Assembly (NCBI RefSeq): GCF_002741055.1
Contig: NZ_CP016809.1
Span: forward strand, 4,814,501-4,878,500
Direction of reading: 5' to 3'
Source: Paenibacillus ihbetae
GTDB lineage: Bacteria > Bacillota > Bacilli > Paenibacillales > Paenibacillaceae
DNA length: 64,000 nt
The position numbers and the translations under genes are program-made. Below, piece after piece: positions 37,823-46,181 of this stretch (its first letter is position 1; each line of letters begins with the position of its first letter). Below the pieces are notes generated by a model. That model was given only the letters and a program-made list of their open reading frames with translations, had not been told where the DNA came from and searched no databases.

Positions 37823-38743
37823 TCACTTGAACATATTTTTGACGACCATCCATAGATTTGCGGGCTTTTCCGCCAGACGCCGGGTGTAGTAAGGGTACCA
37901 CATGCTGCCGTATGGCATATAGCAGCGGATCCGGTAGCCCTCCCTTGCCAACTGCGCCTGGTCGTTCATTCGCAGGCCGTACAGCATTTGGAATTCAAAG
38001 GCGTCTGCCTTGATGCCTTTCTTATGCGCATATTCCTTGACCCAATTGATGATGCGGTCGTCATGGGATGCGATGGCGGTGTACACGCCTTGGTCAAGAT
38101 GCATTTGAATGAGTGCTTTGAAGTTATCGATCACTTCGCTCATTTGCTGATAGGCAACGGATGCCGGCTCCTTGTAGGCTCCTTTTACAAGCCGGAGGTT
38201 TACGCCCGCTTCGATCAATTGCTTCACGTCTTCCCGGGAACGCAGCAAGTAGGCTTGAATCACGGTCCCGACGTTGGTCAGTCCTTCCCCGTGAAGACGA
38301 AGGACGATATCGATGGTCGCTTGCGTATAGGGCGAATCCTCCATATCGATCCGTACGAAATTGTTATGCTGTTTAGCCTCGGCAACGATGTCCCGAATAT
38401 TGCTGTAACAGGCTTCCGGGTCCAGCGCCAAGCCCATTTGCGTCGGCTTTAACGATACATTGGAGTTTACCTTCCGTCTGGCGATCCCGTTAATTAGGCG
38501 TACATATTCCTCCCTGTAGCTTGCAGCTTCCGCTATTTGCTTGATTCCCTCTCCCAGATGATCCAAAGTGACCATGATCCCGTTTCCGTTCAACCTCTCG
38601 ATTTCGTCCAGCGCCTCCTCCAGACTGCTGCCCGCAATGAATTTTGCTGCTAATTTACGGCCGTACCGAAGGGCAAGATGCTCCACCAGTCTATTGCCGG
38701 AAACCGATAACAATACCTTTCGATAGAGTTCGATACTGTCCAC
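37823..38743 (-). CDS. Proline dehydrogenase
   Basis: 306 residues, the length of monofunctional Bacillus-type ProDH. It oxidises L-proline to delta-1-pyrroline-5-carboxylate with FAD, passing electrons to the membrane quinone pool. TIM-barrel motifs: VSLKPTQMGLALD, FVRIDMEDSPYTQATIDI, QAYLLRSREDV, LRLVKGAYKEP and EFQMLYGLR. GTG start with AAAGGAGAA 8 bases before. It is divergent from the P5C dehydrogenase gene, and a -24/-12 promoter on its strand lies 61-76 bases upstream. Confidence 0.95.
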   Translation of the reverse strand: MDSIELYRKVLLSVSGNRLVEHLALRYGRKLAAKFIAGSSLEEALDEIERLNGNGIMVTLDHLGEGIKQIAEAASYREEYVRLINGIARRKVNSNVSLKPTQMGLALDPEACYSNIRDIVAEAKQHNNFVRIDMEDSPYTQATIDIVLRLHGEGLTNVGTVIQAYLLRSREDVKQLIEAGVNLRLVKGAYKEPASVAYQQMSEVIDNFKALIQMHLDQGVYTAIASHDDRIINWVKEYAHKKGIKADAFEFQMLYGLRMNDQAQLAREGYRIRCYMPYGSMWYPYYTRRLAEKPANLWMVVKNMFK

Positions 38744-38803
38744 GTTTGATTTCTCCTTTCAGGCTGTCATCGCTGACGCAATGAATCTGTACAGGATAAC
38801 GCA

Positions 38804-38819
38804 AGCAAAAAACGTTCCA
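38804..38819 (-). promoter_or_regulatory. Sigma-54 promoter for the proline dehydrogenase gene
   Basis: On the minus strand TGGAACGTTTTTTGCT against the consensus TGGCACGNNNNTTGCW: one mismatch, exact spacing. The start codon is about 60 bases downstream. Confidence 0.8.
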
Positions 38820-38838
38820 GACGAAGAAACAAGCACCG

Positions 38839-38855
38839 TTGGCACGATATTTGCT
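38839..38855 (+). promoter_or_regulatory. Sigma-54 promoter for the P5C dehydrogenase gene
   Basis: TTGGCACGATATTTGCT matches the -24/-12 consensus perfectly. It points away from the proline dehydrogenase promoter 20 bases to the left, with the start codon 69 bases downstream. Confidence 0.9.
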
Positions 38856-38923
38856 TATTATCCTATAAGGACTGGTGGAACAGGTTTTGCGATTCCACAC
38901 ATGCGAAAGGGTGGTTAACGATT

Positions 38924-40471
38924 ATGAGAACCGAATTCAGGAACGAGTCGTTTGTCAATTTCAAGGATGACCGCAACAATGCGGAATTTGACCGCGTGCT
39001 GGAGCAGACGGAGGCCGGGCTTGGCAAAGAGTATCCGCTAATTATCGGAGGCGAGCGCATCTTGACGGAGATCAAGGCCGCTTCCATTAATCCGGCAAAC
39101 AAAGCTCAGGTGGTCGGTGTCGTATCGCAGGCGGACGTACAATATGCGGAGCAGGCCATCCAGGCCGCTGCGGCGGCCTTTGAGACATGGAAACGGACCG
39201 ATCCGAATGAGCGTGCGCGATATTTGTTCCGTGCAGCGGCTGTTTTGCGCCGGCGCAGGCATGAATTTTCCGCTTTGATGACGTTTGAGGCAGGGAAGAC
39301 CCGGGTGGAAGCGGATGTTGAAACGGCGGAGGCGATCGATTTCCTGGAGTTCTACGGGCGCGAGATGCAGCGGCTCAGCCAGCCGCAGCCATTGACGGTC
39401 AGCCAGGAAGAAGAGAATGAGCTGTATTATCTGCCTTTAGGCGTCGGCGTCATTATACCGCCATGGAATTTTCCGCTGGCGATTATGGCAGGCATGACGA
39501 TGGCGGCCGTCGTTGCCGGGAATACCGTCGTCTTGAAGCCGGCTAGTCCGACGCCTGTCATTGCCGCGAAATTTATGGCGCTGCTCGAAGAGGTGGGACT
39601 GCCGGCGGGCGTTGTCAATTTTGTTCCCGGACCGGGCGGCGAGGTCGGCGATTATCTGGTTGACCATCCGCTGACCCGCTTTGTCAGCTTTACGGGCTCC
39701 CGCGATGTAGGACTCCGCATTAACGAACGGGCAGCGAAGACCCAGCCTGGACAGAAATGGATCAAACGCGTCGTTGCGGAAATGGGCGGCAAGGATGCGA
39801 TCATCGTCGACCAGGATGCCGATCTCGATCTGGCTGTGGATGCCATTACGCTGTCCGCCTTCGGATTCTCCGGCCAGAAGTGCTCGGCTTGCTCCAGAGT
39901 CATCGTTCACGAGAAGGTCTACGATACCGTCCTGGAGCGGGTGGTGGAGCGGGCAAGCCGGCTCACAATAGGTGCGCCGTCGGCAGCCGGGACGGATGTA
40001 GGCCCCGTGATCGACGAGAAGGCTTACCTGAAAATTCAGGAGTACATCGAAATTGGAAAACAGGAAGGACGTCTGGTTCTTGGTGGCGGAACGGGGGATC
40101 CGAACGGATTTTTTATCGAGCCTACGATCTTTGCCGATGTGGACCCGAATGCCCGGATTTCGCGGGAAGAAATATTCGGTCCGGTGGTTGCGTTCACGAA
40201 GGCCCAATCCTTCGATGAGGCGCTTGCGTTCGCCAACAATACGGATTACGGCTTAACCGGAGCCGTTATTTCGCGCAGCGGGGCGAATTTGGAGAAGGCA
40301 AGACGCGAGTTTTTCGTCGGCAATCTGTATTTTAACCGCAAATGCACAGGCGCCTTGGTCGGAACGCATCCGTTTGGCGGGTTCAATATGTCGGGTACGG
40401 ATTCGAAAGCCGGCGGACGGGACTATTTACTGCTGTTTACCCAAGCGAAGCTGGTAGCCGAGCGATTTTAG
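38924..40471 (+). CDS. pruA: 1-pyrroline-5-carboxylate dehydrogenase (RocA-like)
   Basis: 515 residues, the length of Bacillus RocA. It oxidises glutamate semialdehyde, formed from P5C, to glutamate with NAD+. The general-base Glu is in EMGGKD and the catalytic Cys320 in [18 protein letters not shown] binds NAD, and the C-terminal substrate motif [14 protein letters not shown] is present. It completes the pathway started by the divergent proline dehydrogenase. AAAGGGTGG lies 9 bases before the ATG. Its perfect sigma-54 promoter makes it dependent on the neighbouring regulator and RpoN. Confidence 0.96.
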   Translation: MRTEFRNESFVNFKDDRNNAEFDRVLEQTEAGLGKEYPLIIGGERILTEIKAASINPANKAQVVGVVSQADVQYAEQAIQAAAAAFETWKRTDPNERARYLFRAAAVLRRRRHEFSALMTFEAGKTRVEADVETAEAIDFLEFYGREMQRLSQPQPLTVSQEEENELYYLPLGVGVIIPPWNFPLAIMAGMTMAAVVAGNTVVLKPASPTPVIAAKFMALLEEVGLPAGVVNFVPGPGGEVGDYLVDHPLTRFVSFTGSRDVGLRINERAAKTQPGQKWIKRVVAEMGGKDAIIVDQDADLDLAVDAITLSAFGFSGQKCSACSRVIVHEKVYDTVLERVVERASRLTIGAPSAAGTDVGPVIDEKAYLKIQEYIEIGKQEGRLVLGGGTGDPNGFFIEPTIFADVDPNARISREEIFGPVVAFTKAQSFDEALAFANNTDYGLTGAVISRSGANLEKARREFFVGNLYFNRKCTGALVGTHPFGGFNMSGTDSKAGGRDYLLLFTQAKLVAERF

Positions 40472-40492
40472 GCAGAGGAAATCCGGTCATAT

Positions 40493-40510
40493 CGTCTAAA
40501 AATTTAGACA
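40493..40510. promoter_or_regulatory. 18-bp palindrome between P5C dehydrogenase and rpoN
   Basis: CGTCTAAAAATTTAGACA, with perfect 7-bp arms GTCTAAA/TTTAGAC. Near-identical to the palindrome at 35959-35976. It could be a downstream enhancer, as at B. subtilis rocG, or an rpoN operator. Confidence 0.5.
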
Positions 40511-40603
40511 TGGCATCTTGATGTTCAATTGGATTGTTTTTGAGTATAGTCAAGGGAGAGCAGAAATGGCTTAGAAGAGAGCCTGCGGAAGGAGGAGAAT
40601 CTG

Positions 40604-41914
40604 TTGCTGGGCTATCAATTGGTGCAGGACCAAAGCACAAAGCTGGCAATAACTCCTGAACTGAAGCAATCGATTCATATATTAACCATGTCCGCCGAAG
40701 AGCTGATCCGGTATTTACAGGAGCAGGAAGCCGAAAATCCGGTCCTTGAACTCGATTTCAGACGGGGGTACGACATGTACGGCGGCAGAAGCAGGGGCGC
40801 AATCGACAATGGACGCGAGCCGGACCCATTACGGAACGCAAGGCAGGCGCAGGACACGCTGGAGTCCAATCTGAAGAGCCAGCTGCGCCTCCTCTCCCTC
40901 CCGAAGGAGGTATACCGAATTGCGGTATTTATGGCGGGCAATTTGAGCGATGACGGATATCTGGATCTCCCCGTCATCGAAATCAGACGAAAGTTAGGCG
41001 TATCGGAAGAGCTCCTTCGGACCGCGCTTGAGGCATTGCAATCATTGGAGCCGGCCGGGGTCGGCTGCAGGGATTTGCGGGAATGCCTGCTGCTGCAGAT
41101 TGTGAGAGACCCTGCGGCTCCGCCGTTTGCCTATGAAATCACAGACCGGTTTTTGCCCGAGCTGGCATACGGGAAGCTGGAGAAGGCTGCCGCGGCTTTG
41201 AACATCCCGGTGGAGAAGGCAAGGCTGGCAGCGGATTATATTCGCGGCTTGAATCCGCGTCCTGGGCTGGCGTTTGCCGCATTGGAGACACAGTACATCG
41301 TTCCGGATGTGATCGTCGAAAGCCATGAGGATGGCTTCACGGTGTCGATGCATCCAGTGAACCTACCCAGGCTCTCCATTAACAGCTCCGCCAGGGAATG
41401 GGTTATGCTGCGTGGATCCGCTGAAGCCTCTTCGTATTTGAACAGCTGCGTCCGATCCGCACGCTGGCTGGTTCGAAGCGTGGAGAAGAGGAACCGCACG
41501 CTGATGAGGGTCGTGATTGCCATTATGGAGGAGCAGCGAAGGTTTCTGGCGGAAGGAATCAGGGGCATTGCCCCGATGAAGATGAATACGATCTCGGCCA
41601 AGCTGAATGTGCATGAATCGACCATCAGCCGGGCGGTGCAGGGGAAATTTGTGCTTACGCCGCACGGCGTGCTTCCCTTGAAATATTTTTTCTCGGCCGG
41701 ATTATCAACCATGGGCGGAAATGGCATATCCTCTCGAAGCGTGAAAGCGCGAATCAAGGAGCTCATCGATGAAGAAGATAAGCACCGTCCCTACTCGGAT
41801 CAGCATATTGCGGATGTGCTGGGGGCGGAGGGGATCCGGCTGTCGCGCAGAACGGTTGCGAAGTATCGGGAGCAAATGCAGATTATGCCCTCCGCCTTAC
41901 GCAAACGCAGATAG
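40604..41914 (+). CDS. rpoN: RNA polymerase sigma-54 factor
   Basis: 436 residues, as expected for Firmicute SigL. Region I is Gln/Leu-rich (LVQDQSTKLAITPELKQSIHILTMSAEELIRYLQEQEAENPVLEL). The core-binding domain follows, then the HTH that contacts the -12 element (ISAKLNVHESTISRAVQGK) and the RpoN box near the end (LSRRTVAKYREQM) that reads the -24 element. TTG start 6 bases after a GGAAGGAGGAG site. It directs polymerase to TGGCAC-N5-TTGC promoters, three of which lie within 5 kb. It is placed right after the P5C dehydrogenase gene, unlike the usual position elsewhere in Bacillus. Confidence 0.97.
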   Translation: MLGYQLVQDQSTKLAITPELKQSIHILTMSAEELIRYLQEQEAENPVLELDFRRGYDMYGGRSRGAIDNGREPDPLRNARQAQDTLESNLKSQLRLLSLPKEVYRIAVFMAGNLSDDGYLDLPVIEIRRKLGVSEELLRTALEALQSLEPAGVGCRDLRECLLLQIVRDPAAPPFAYEITDRFLPELAYGKLEKAAAALNIPVEKARLAADYIRGLNPRPGLAFAALETQYIVPDVIVESHEDGFTVSMHPVNLPRLSINSSAREWVMLRGSAEASSYLNSCVRSARWLVRSVEKRNRTLMRVVIAIMEEQRRFLAEGIRGIAPMKMNTISAKLNVHESTISRAVQGKFVLTPHGVLPLKYFFSAGLSTMGGNGISSRSVKARIKELIDEEDKHRPYSDQHIADVLGAEGIRLSRRTVAKYREQMQIMPSALRKRR

Positions 41915-41916
41915 AA

Positions 41917-41958
41917 AAGGGTGCCCTCGGAGTGATGTATCCGAGGGCACCCTTATTT
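41917..41958. terminator. Bidirectional terminator between rpoN and the aspartase-like gene
   Basis: A perfect 14-bp stem (arms AAGGGTGCCCTCGG and CCGAGGGCACCCTT) with a 10-base loop. TTATTTT follows on the plus strand and TTTTC on the minus strand, serving the convergent genes. Confidence 0.88.
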
Positions 41959-41993
41959 TGACTCCGGCCTTCCTTGAAGCGAATACGGATGCA

Positions 41994-43154
41994 TCAATAC
42001 CGCTGCATGGCCGCCGGATCGGCATCGTCCTGCTCTTGTGTCAGCGAGCCTGCAAACGATTCGATCCCTTTCACCATGATGTTAAGCGATTCGAGTACAT
42101 GATAGAGGGTTACCGGAGGAACGGATTCCTCGTCCGGCATACCAGCCTCCTCAGCGAGGCTGATAATATGGTCATATCCGATAACCTGGAAGCAGATCTG
42201 ATGCAGAAATCCGGCCGATTCATAGAAGCGGCGGCTCTCGGAGCTCGCAGCCGACCCTTTGATGGAAGCGGCGTTTCGAATATCGCTGCACAGCTTGAAG
42301 AGATTTGCGGACAACGTTTTCAGAACCGATGACAGGTCAGCATAGACGCTTTTGCTGCCGGAGGAAGCGTCCCAGCGGCTTGCCGCAAAATACTCAATGC
42401 GCGTCATATGCCTCAAATAAGAGACGGTCCGCTCCGTTAATTCACGATTCGCATGGGGCATGACGGCATCCGGTGCCGAATCGATGCGAATCCTCTTTAA
42501 TCGGGAGGCGGCTTCGGCGAGCCGCGCCGCATCCAGCTGCAGCTGCTTCGCGGATTCCCCGAAAGCCCGGGTCAGCCGAACCGGCACGTTCATGGCGGGA
42601 TTCCGGGAATCGGCCTGGTGCGGTCCTTCGAGGTGTTCTTTTGCCATCCATAATCGATATTTTAATCCCTCGGTGGCTGAGACCAGCTTATGCGTTAGCT
42701 GATGGGCGGCGACATTCAGCGATGTCGAAAGAATCCAGTCGGCCGAATGAGGGCCGTTTACGTGGAGGTCCGGATCGATCAAGGCGTAGTTACCTTTATC
42801 CTCCAGCATCAGCTCCAGCGCGCGGTTGGCAAGCACCTCGTTTATATTTACATTCAGGAGATGGCTTGATGAACCATGGATATAGCCTGCAATAAATTGC
42901 TCCGAATGCTTTCCTTCCTTGATTTCATCCGCCGCCTTCATGATGAGATTTCCGATCCGCTCGGACACGATCTGTTGATCGATACCCGAACGGACCGCTG
43001 CGCTTTTGACACAGGCCAAAGCCTTAATGAATTCGCCATGGACGGGGGCATTCACCGTCGGATATTGCCCGGCAGCGCGGATCGTGCGGACTCCGTAGTA
43101 GGCATGGGACGGCACCTCTACCGGCCCGGTCTTGTCCCGTTCAATTCTGATCAT
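41994..43154 (-). CDS. Aspartase/fumarase-superfamily protein lacking catalytic signatures
   Basis: 386 residues against about 470 for aspartate ammonia-lyase. The start follows the family closely (HAYYGVRTIRA; HGSSSHLLNVNINEVLANRALELM), and later parts align (SANLFKLCSDIRNAAS; FQVIGYDHIISLAEEAG; VLESLNIMVKGIES). The GRTQLQDAVP segment is missing, the GxTAxGTG loop is replaced by DSAPDAVMPH, and the mobile SSxMPxKxNP catalytic loop between DIRNAAS and ICFQVIG is absent. It is probably not an active lyase; a regulatory or scaffold role is possible. The frame is intact, so it is not a simple pseudogene. It has a perfect sigma-54 promoter. Confidence 0.8.
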   Translation of the reverse strand: MIRIERDKTGPVEVPSHAYYGVRTIRAAGQYPTVNAPVHGEFIKALACVKSAAVRSGIDQQIVSERIGNLIMKAADEIKEGKHSEQFIAGYIHGSSSHLLNVNINEVLANRALELMLEDKGNYALIDPDLHVNGPHSADWILSTSLNVAAHQLTHKLVSATEGLKYRLWMAKEHLEGPHQADSRNPAMNVPVRLTRAFGESAKQLQLDAARLAEAASRLKRIRIDSAPDAVMPHANRELTERTVSYLRHMTRIEYFAASRWDASSGSKSVYADLSSVLKTLSANLFKLCSDIRNAASIKGSAASSESRRFYESAGFLHQICFQVIGYDHIISLAEEAGMPDEESVPPVTLYHVLESLNIMVKGIESFAGSLTQEQDDADPAAMQRY

Positions 43155-43205
43155 CCTCTCATCCCTTTCGAAAATGTTGTGTCGTCATTTCTTATGGGGA
43201 ATACA

Positions 43206-43222
43206 AGCAATTTTCGTGCCAA
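43206..43222 (-). promoter_or_regulatory. Sigma-54 promoter for the aspartase-like gene
   Basis: On the minus strand TTGGCACGAAAATTGCT, a perfect -24/-12 match with correct spacing, 52 bases before the start codon. Confidence 0.9.
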
Positions 43223-43262
43223 GCGATCCATTGACCCTTAGCGAATCATTCAATTATTCGTC

Positions 43263-43308
43263 CATTCATTAATACGACAGCCGTTCATTCATTCATTAAT
43301 CCGACAGC
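43263..43308. repeat. Two 19-bp direct repeats upstream of the sigma-54 promoter
   Basis: CATTCATTAATACGACAGC at 43263 and CATTCATTAATCCGACAGC at 43290, 27 bases apart. They sit 40-90 bases upstream of the -24 element, where enhancer-binding proteins usually bind. Confidence 0.6.
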
Positions 43309-43372
43309 AAATTGCTATCCTTGCCCAATGTTTAGTAAACTGATTGAAAAACCACGATAGTAGGTGCATGAA

Positions 43373-43894
43373 ATGAGTATTGATATTCGAACTGGGCGCA
43401 GGGATGAGCTGCAAGAGATTATGGCGCTGATCGCCCGCTGCGTGAAAGTGATGCAGGCCGGCGGAAGCGATCAGTGGGACGAGCAGTATCCGAACCGGGA
43501 CGTGATCGGGGAGGATCTCCAGCGGGGGACGCTGTTTGTAGCAGAAGGGAATGAGCGAATTCTCGGCATCGTTGTTCTGGATGAGCATCAGGATGAGCAG
43601 TACGGGAGGATCGATTGGAAGCAGAAGGAGGGGCCAAATCTGGTGATGCATCGGCTTGCCGTCGATCCACAGGCGCAAGGTCAAGGAGTTGCCCGCAAGC
43701 TGATTGAATTTGCCGAAAACTATGCGGTCCGAGAAGGATATGCCAGCATCCGGCTGGATACCTATAACAAAAATACGGCGGCATTGAAGCTGTATCGCGG
43801 GCTGGGCTACGAGGAGCGGGGCGAGGTGAATTATCCGGGCAAAGCGGCCAGCTTCCCGGTATTCGAGAAGGTATTTCCAGAGCGCGTGGAGTAG
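43373..43894 (+). CDS. GNAT-family N-acetyltransferase
   Basis: 173 residues. Acetyl-CoA binding motif A is VMHRLAVDPQAQGQGVARKLIEFAENYA (the QGQGVA loop), followed by motif B, YASIRLDTYNKNTAALKLYRGLGYEERGEV. The acceptor (small molecule or protein N-terminus) cannot be told. ATG 43373 follows TAGGTG by 6 bases. A single-gene unit with its own terminator. Confidence 0.9.
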   Translation: MSIDIRTGRRDELQEIMALIARCVKVMQAGGSDQWDEQYPNRDVIGEDLQRGTLFVAEGNERILGIVVLDEHQDEQYGRIDWKQKEGPNLVMHRLAVDPQAQGQGVARKLIEFAENYAVREGYASIRLDTYNKNTAALKLYRGLGYEERGEVNYPGKAASFPVFEKVFPERVE

Positions 43895-43922
43895 ATTTAT
43901 TCTATAATGATCAACAGCTAAG

Positions 43923-43957
43923 CGGGGTGCACGATTGGGGTGCGGCCCGTTTTTTTA
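43923..43957 (+). terminator. Terminator after the GNAT gene
   Basis: CGGGGTGCAC pairs with GTGCGGCCCG at 9 of 10 positions, followed by T7. Confidence 0.75.
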
Positions 43958-43982
43958 TGGGCAGCCTTAACTTATAAATTTA

Positions 43983-44058
43983 ATTTAGAAAAATTTCTAA
44001 ATAGATCTTGAAATCCGTCCTGAGCTGAGAGATAATGTATTTAGAAGAAATTCTAAAT
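43983..44058 (+). promoter_or_regulatory. SdpR-type promoter framed by two operators
   Basis: ATTTAGAAAAATTTCTAAAT (43983-44002) and ATTTAGAAGAAATTCTAAAT (44039-44058) are matching palindromes 56 bp apart. Between them lies TTGAAA (44008-44013), 17 bases, GATAAT (44031-44036). ArsR-type autorepression is expected. Confidence 0.8.
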
Positions 44059-44076
44059 AGAAACAGGTGATGCATT

Positions 44077-44361
44077 TTGGGTTTTCCGGAAACCTTCAAG
44101 GCGCTGTCAGATCCCGTCAGGAGGGAAATTTTGATCATGCTCCGCAAAGGGAAGATGTCGGCAGGCGAAATCGGCCAGCACTTTGACATGACGGGCGCAA
44201 CGATCTCGTATCATCTGTCCCAGCTGAAGAAGGCGGGGCTCATCTCGGAATCGAAATATAAAAACTATATTTACTATGAGATCAATGTTTCGGTTATTGA
44301 GGAAATCATGCTGTGGTTCTCACAGTTCAATGGAGGTAAAGAGGATGGAAAAAAACAATAA
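44077..44361 (+). CDS. sdpR: ArsR-family repressor, SdpR-like
   Basis: 94 residues, a compact winged HTH: FKALSDPVRREILIMLRKGKMSAGEIGQHFDMTGATISYHLSQLKKAGLISESK. No metal-binding cysteines, as in the SdpR branch. In B. subtilis SdpR represses its own operon until SdpI holds it at the membrane after binding the SdpC toxin. TTG start 6 bases after AGGTGA. It overlaps the next gene by 17 bases, and two matching palindromes flank its promoter. Confidence 0.85.
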   Translation: MGFPETFKALSDPVRREILIMLRKGKMSAGEIGQHFDMTGATISYHLSQLKKAGLISESKYKNYIYYEINVSVIEEIMLWFSQFNGGKEDGKKQ

Positions 44362-44983
44362 ATCCGTGCTTATTCTGACCACGCTGCTGTGCTTGCTGCC
44401 AATCGTCTTGTCGGTCACGCTGTATGACCGGCTGCCGGATCGGGTGGCCATTCACTGGGATGCGGCCGGCAATCCCGACAATTACGCAACGAAGGCGGTT
44501 GCGGCCTTTGTTCTTCCGCTCATGATGGCTGTGCTGAACGTGATCGTAAACGTTGGGCTCAATCATGATCCGAAGCGGATGAATGCCGCACCTGCGTTAA
44601 GACTGTTCGGCTACTGGTCCATTCCCGTTCTGTCGTGTATCCTCACGCCTGTCACGTTATTTAAAGCGATGGGCGCCGATATTCCGATCGATACCTTCGT
44701 GCCCGTACTGGTGGGGCTGCTGTTTGTCATCATCGGAAACTACTTGCCGAAGAGCAAGCAGAATTATACCGTGGGAATCAAGCTTCCTTGGACCTTGAAC
44801 AGTCAAGACAACTGGAATCGGACCCATCGCTTTGCAGGGTATGTGTGGATGGTGGGCGGATTGCTCCTGATGGCCGTGGCGTTCCTGGATATTCAGGGGA
44901 TCTATGCGACATTGCCGATTATCGTGCTGATTGTCTTGGTACCGGCAATTTACTCTTTTTCCCTATATAAAAGAGGGGTGTAG
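44345..44983 (+). CDS. sdpI: SdpI-family immunity-like membrane protein
   Basis: 212 residues, six predicted membrane helices. Family features: the N-terminal DUF1648 segment LYDRLPDRVAIHWDAAGNPDNYATKAVAAFVLP and the C-terminal SdpI motif VGIKLPWTLNSQDNWNRTHRFAGYVWMVGG. In B. subtilis SdpI protects against the secreted toxin SdpC and relays its presence to SdpR. No toxin or its processing genes (SdpABC) are visible nearby. GGAGG precedes ATG 44345. A 17-bp stem hairpin follows the stop. Confidence 0.9.
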   Translation: MEKNNKSVLILTTLLCLLPIVLSVTLYDRLPDRVAIHWDAAGNPDNYATKAVAAFVLPLMMAVLNVIVNVGLNHDPKRMNAAPALRLFGYWSIPVLSCILTPVTLFKAMGADIPIDTFVPVLVGLLFVIIGNYLPKSKQNYTVGIKLPWTLNSQDNWNRTHRFAGYVWMVGGLLLMAVAFLDIQGIYATLPIIVLIVLVPAIYSFSLYKRGV

Positions 44984-45002
44984 AGAGAGGTATTTTAAAA
45001 GT

Positions 45003-45041
45003 AAATGGGATAAGTCCGGAATAACCGGGCTTATCCCATTT
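45003..45041. terminator. Hairpin between convergent sdpI and GH43 genes
   Basis: 17-bp stem (AAATGGGATAAGTCCGG with its complement, one G-U pair) and a 5-base loop. T-tracts on both sides are weak (TTTGTATT; TTTACTTTT). Confidence 0.7.
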
Positions 45042-45115
45042 GTATTCCGCCGCATGACCGGCAAGCGTCAAACGGCTCGGTCGTTAATGGACGGAGCTCG
45101 CTCGTTCACCTGCGG

Positions 45116-46108
45116 TCAACGGCTTTCGTTACCGTAAGGCTCGATCGTTTGAATGGTTCCGTCCTCGTTGTACTTCAGCTCGGTGAACTTCACGCTGCGC
45201 TTATTGTCCGCACCGCCGGACAGGGAGCTGTCATGATAGAACAGGTACCATTTATCTTGAAATTCCACGATTGAATGATGGGTCGTCCAGCCGAGAACCG
45301 GCGTAAGGATCGTTCCTTTGTACTCGAACGGGCCAGTCGGGCTTTGGCTCGTCGCGTATACGATCTTGTGGGTGGAGCCTGTCGAATAGGACAAGTAATA
45401 AGTGCCGTTGTATTTATGCATCCACGGGCCTTCGAAATATCTGCGGTCTTCATCGCCTGCCGGAATCGGCTTCCCGTTCTCGTCAACGATTGAAATTTCC
45501 TGCGGCGCGGCTTTGAATGTCAGCATATCGTCGCTAAGCTCGGCCACGCGCGGTCCTAACGCCGGCGCATCGGCGGCCGGCCCTTCCGCATCCGGAACGA
45601 ATGTGCCGGTCTGCCATTTCTCCAGCTGGCCGCCCCATAGACCTCCGAAATACATATAAGCCCGGTTGTCATCGTCCACGAATACGGCGGGATCAATGCT
45701 GAAGCTGCCCGGAATATAGTTCGGCTCCGGCGTAAACGGTCCGGAAGGGGAGGAGCTGGTGGCTACGCCGATCCGGAATATCCCCTCGTGATCCCTGGCC
45801 GGAAAGTATAAGTAATAGGTGTCGTTTTTGAATGCGGCATCCGGTGCCCACATCTGCTTTTGCGCCCAAGGCACATCCTTGACATGAAGAACCTCGCCGT
45901 GATCCACGCAAGGCGCATTCACATCCTCCAGCGAGAACACATGGTAGTCCTCCATATCGTATTGGTCACCGTTATCATTGGACGTATTGTCGTGATCGAG
46001 ATCATGGGACGGATAAATATAAAGCTTCCCTTCAAACACATGGGCGGAAGGGTCGGCTGTGTAGATATGGGTTACGATCGGCTCGTTCGGCTGTACAGGC
46101 TTGGTCAT
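45116..46108 (-). CDS. Glycoside hydrolase family 43 protein, cytoplasmic
   Basis: 330 residues, no signal peptide. The base Asp is in YTADPSAHVFEGKLYIYPSHD, WAPDAAFKNDTYYLYFPA is the substrate-side motif, DPAVFVDDDNRAYMYFGG holds the pKa-modulating Asp and FEGPWMHKYNGTYYLSYS the acid Glu. It resembles intracellular arabinofuranosidase/xylosidase GH43 enzymes and is of another subfamily than the two at 13.9 and 22.8 kb. ATG 46108 is chosen because AAGGAGG lies 8 bases before it and within the longer form. A cre-like site and paired palindromes lie upstream. Confidence 0.9.
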   Translation of the reverse strand: MTKPVQPNEPIVTHIYTADPSAHVFEGKLYIYPSHDLDHDNTSNDNGDQYDMEDYHVFSLEDVNAPCVDHGEVLHVKDVPWAQKQMWAPDAAFKNDTYYLYFPARDHEGIFRIGVATSSSPSGPFTPEPNYIPGSFSIDPAVFVDDDNRAYMYFGGLWGGQLEKWQTGTFVPDAEGPAADAPALGPRVAELSDDMLTFKAAPQEISIVDENGKPIPAGDEDRRYFEGPWMHKYNGTYYLSYSTGSTHKIVYATSQSPTGPFEYKGTILTPVLGWTTHHSIVEFQDKWYLFYHDSSLSGGADNKRSVKFTELKYNEDGTIQTIEPYGNESR

Positions 46109-46135
46109 TTGGACATCCTCCTTCATTTCATTGCA

Positions 46136-46149
46136 TGTAAGCGTTTATA
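46136..46149 (-). promoter_or_regulatory. cre-like site before the minus-strand GH43 gene
   Basis: TGTAAGCGTTTATA on the plus strand matches the cre consensus at 13 of 14 positions. It lies between the likely transcription start and the ribosome binding site, where it could act as a roadblock. Confidence 0.6.
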
Positions 46150-46181
46150 TTTATTGTAGCAAAGCCGAAGGATCCAGAACA

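Noticed and set aside
40511..40530. TGGCATCTTGATGTTC considered as a sigma-54 promoter for rpoN
   Set aside because: The -12 GC is missing at the required distance, so it does not fit TGGCAC-N5-TTGC.
43255..43310. CATTCATT repeats considered as a CRISPR or microsatellite
   Set aside because: Only two full units with a 27-bp period and no spacer-like diversity; better explained as binding sites near a sigma-54 promoter.
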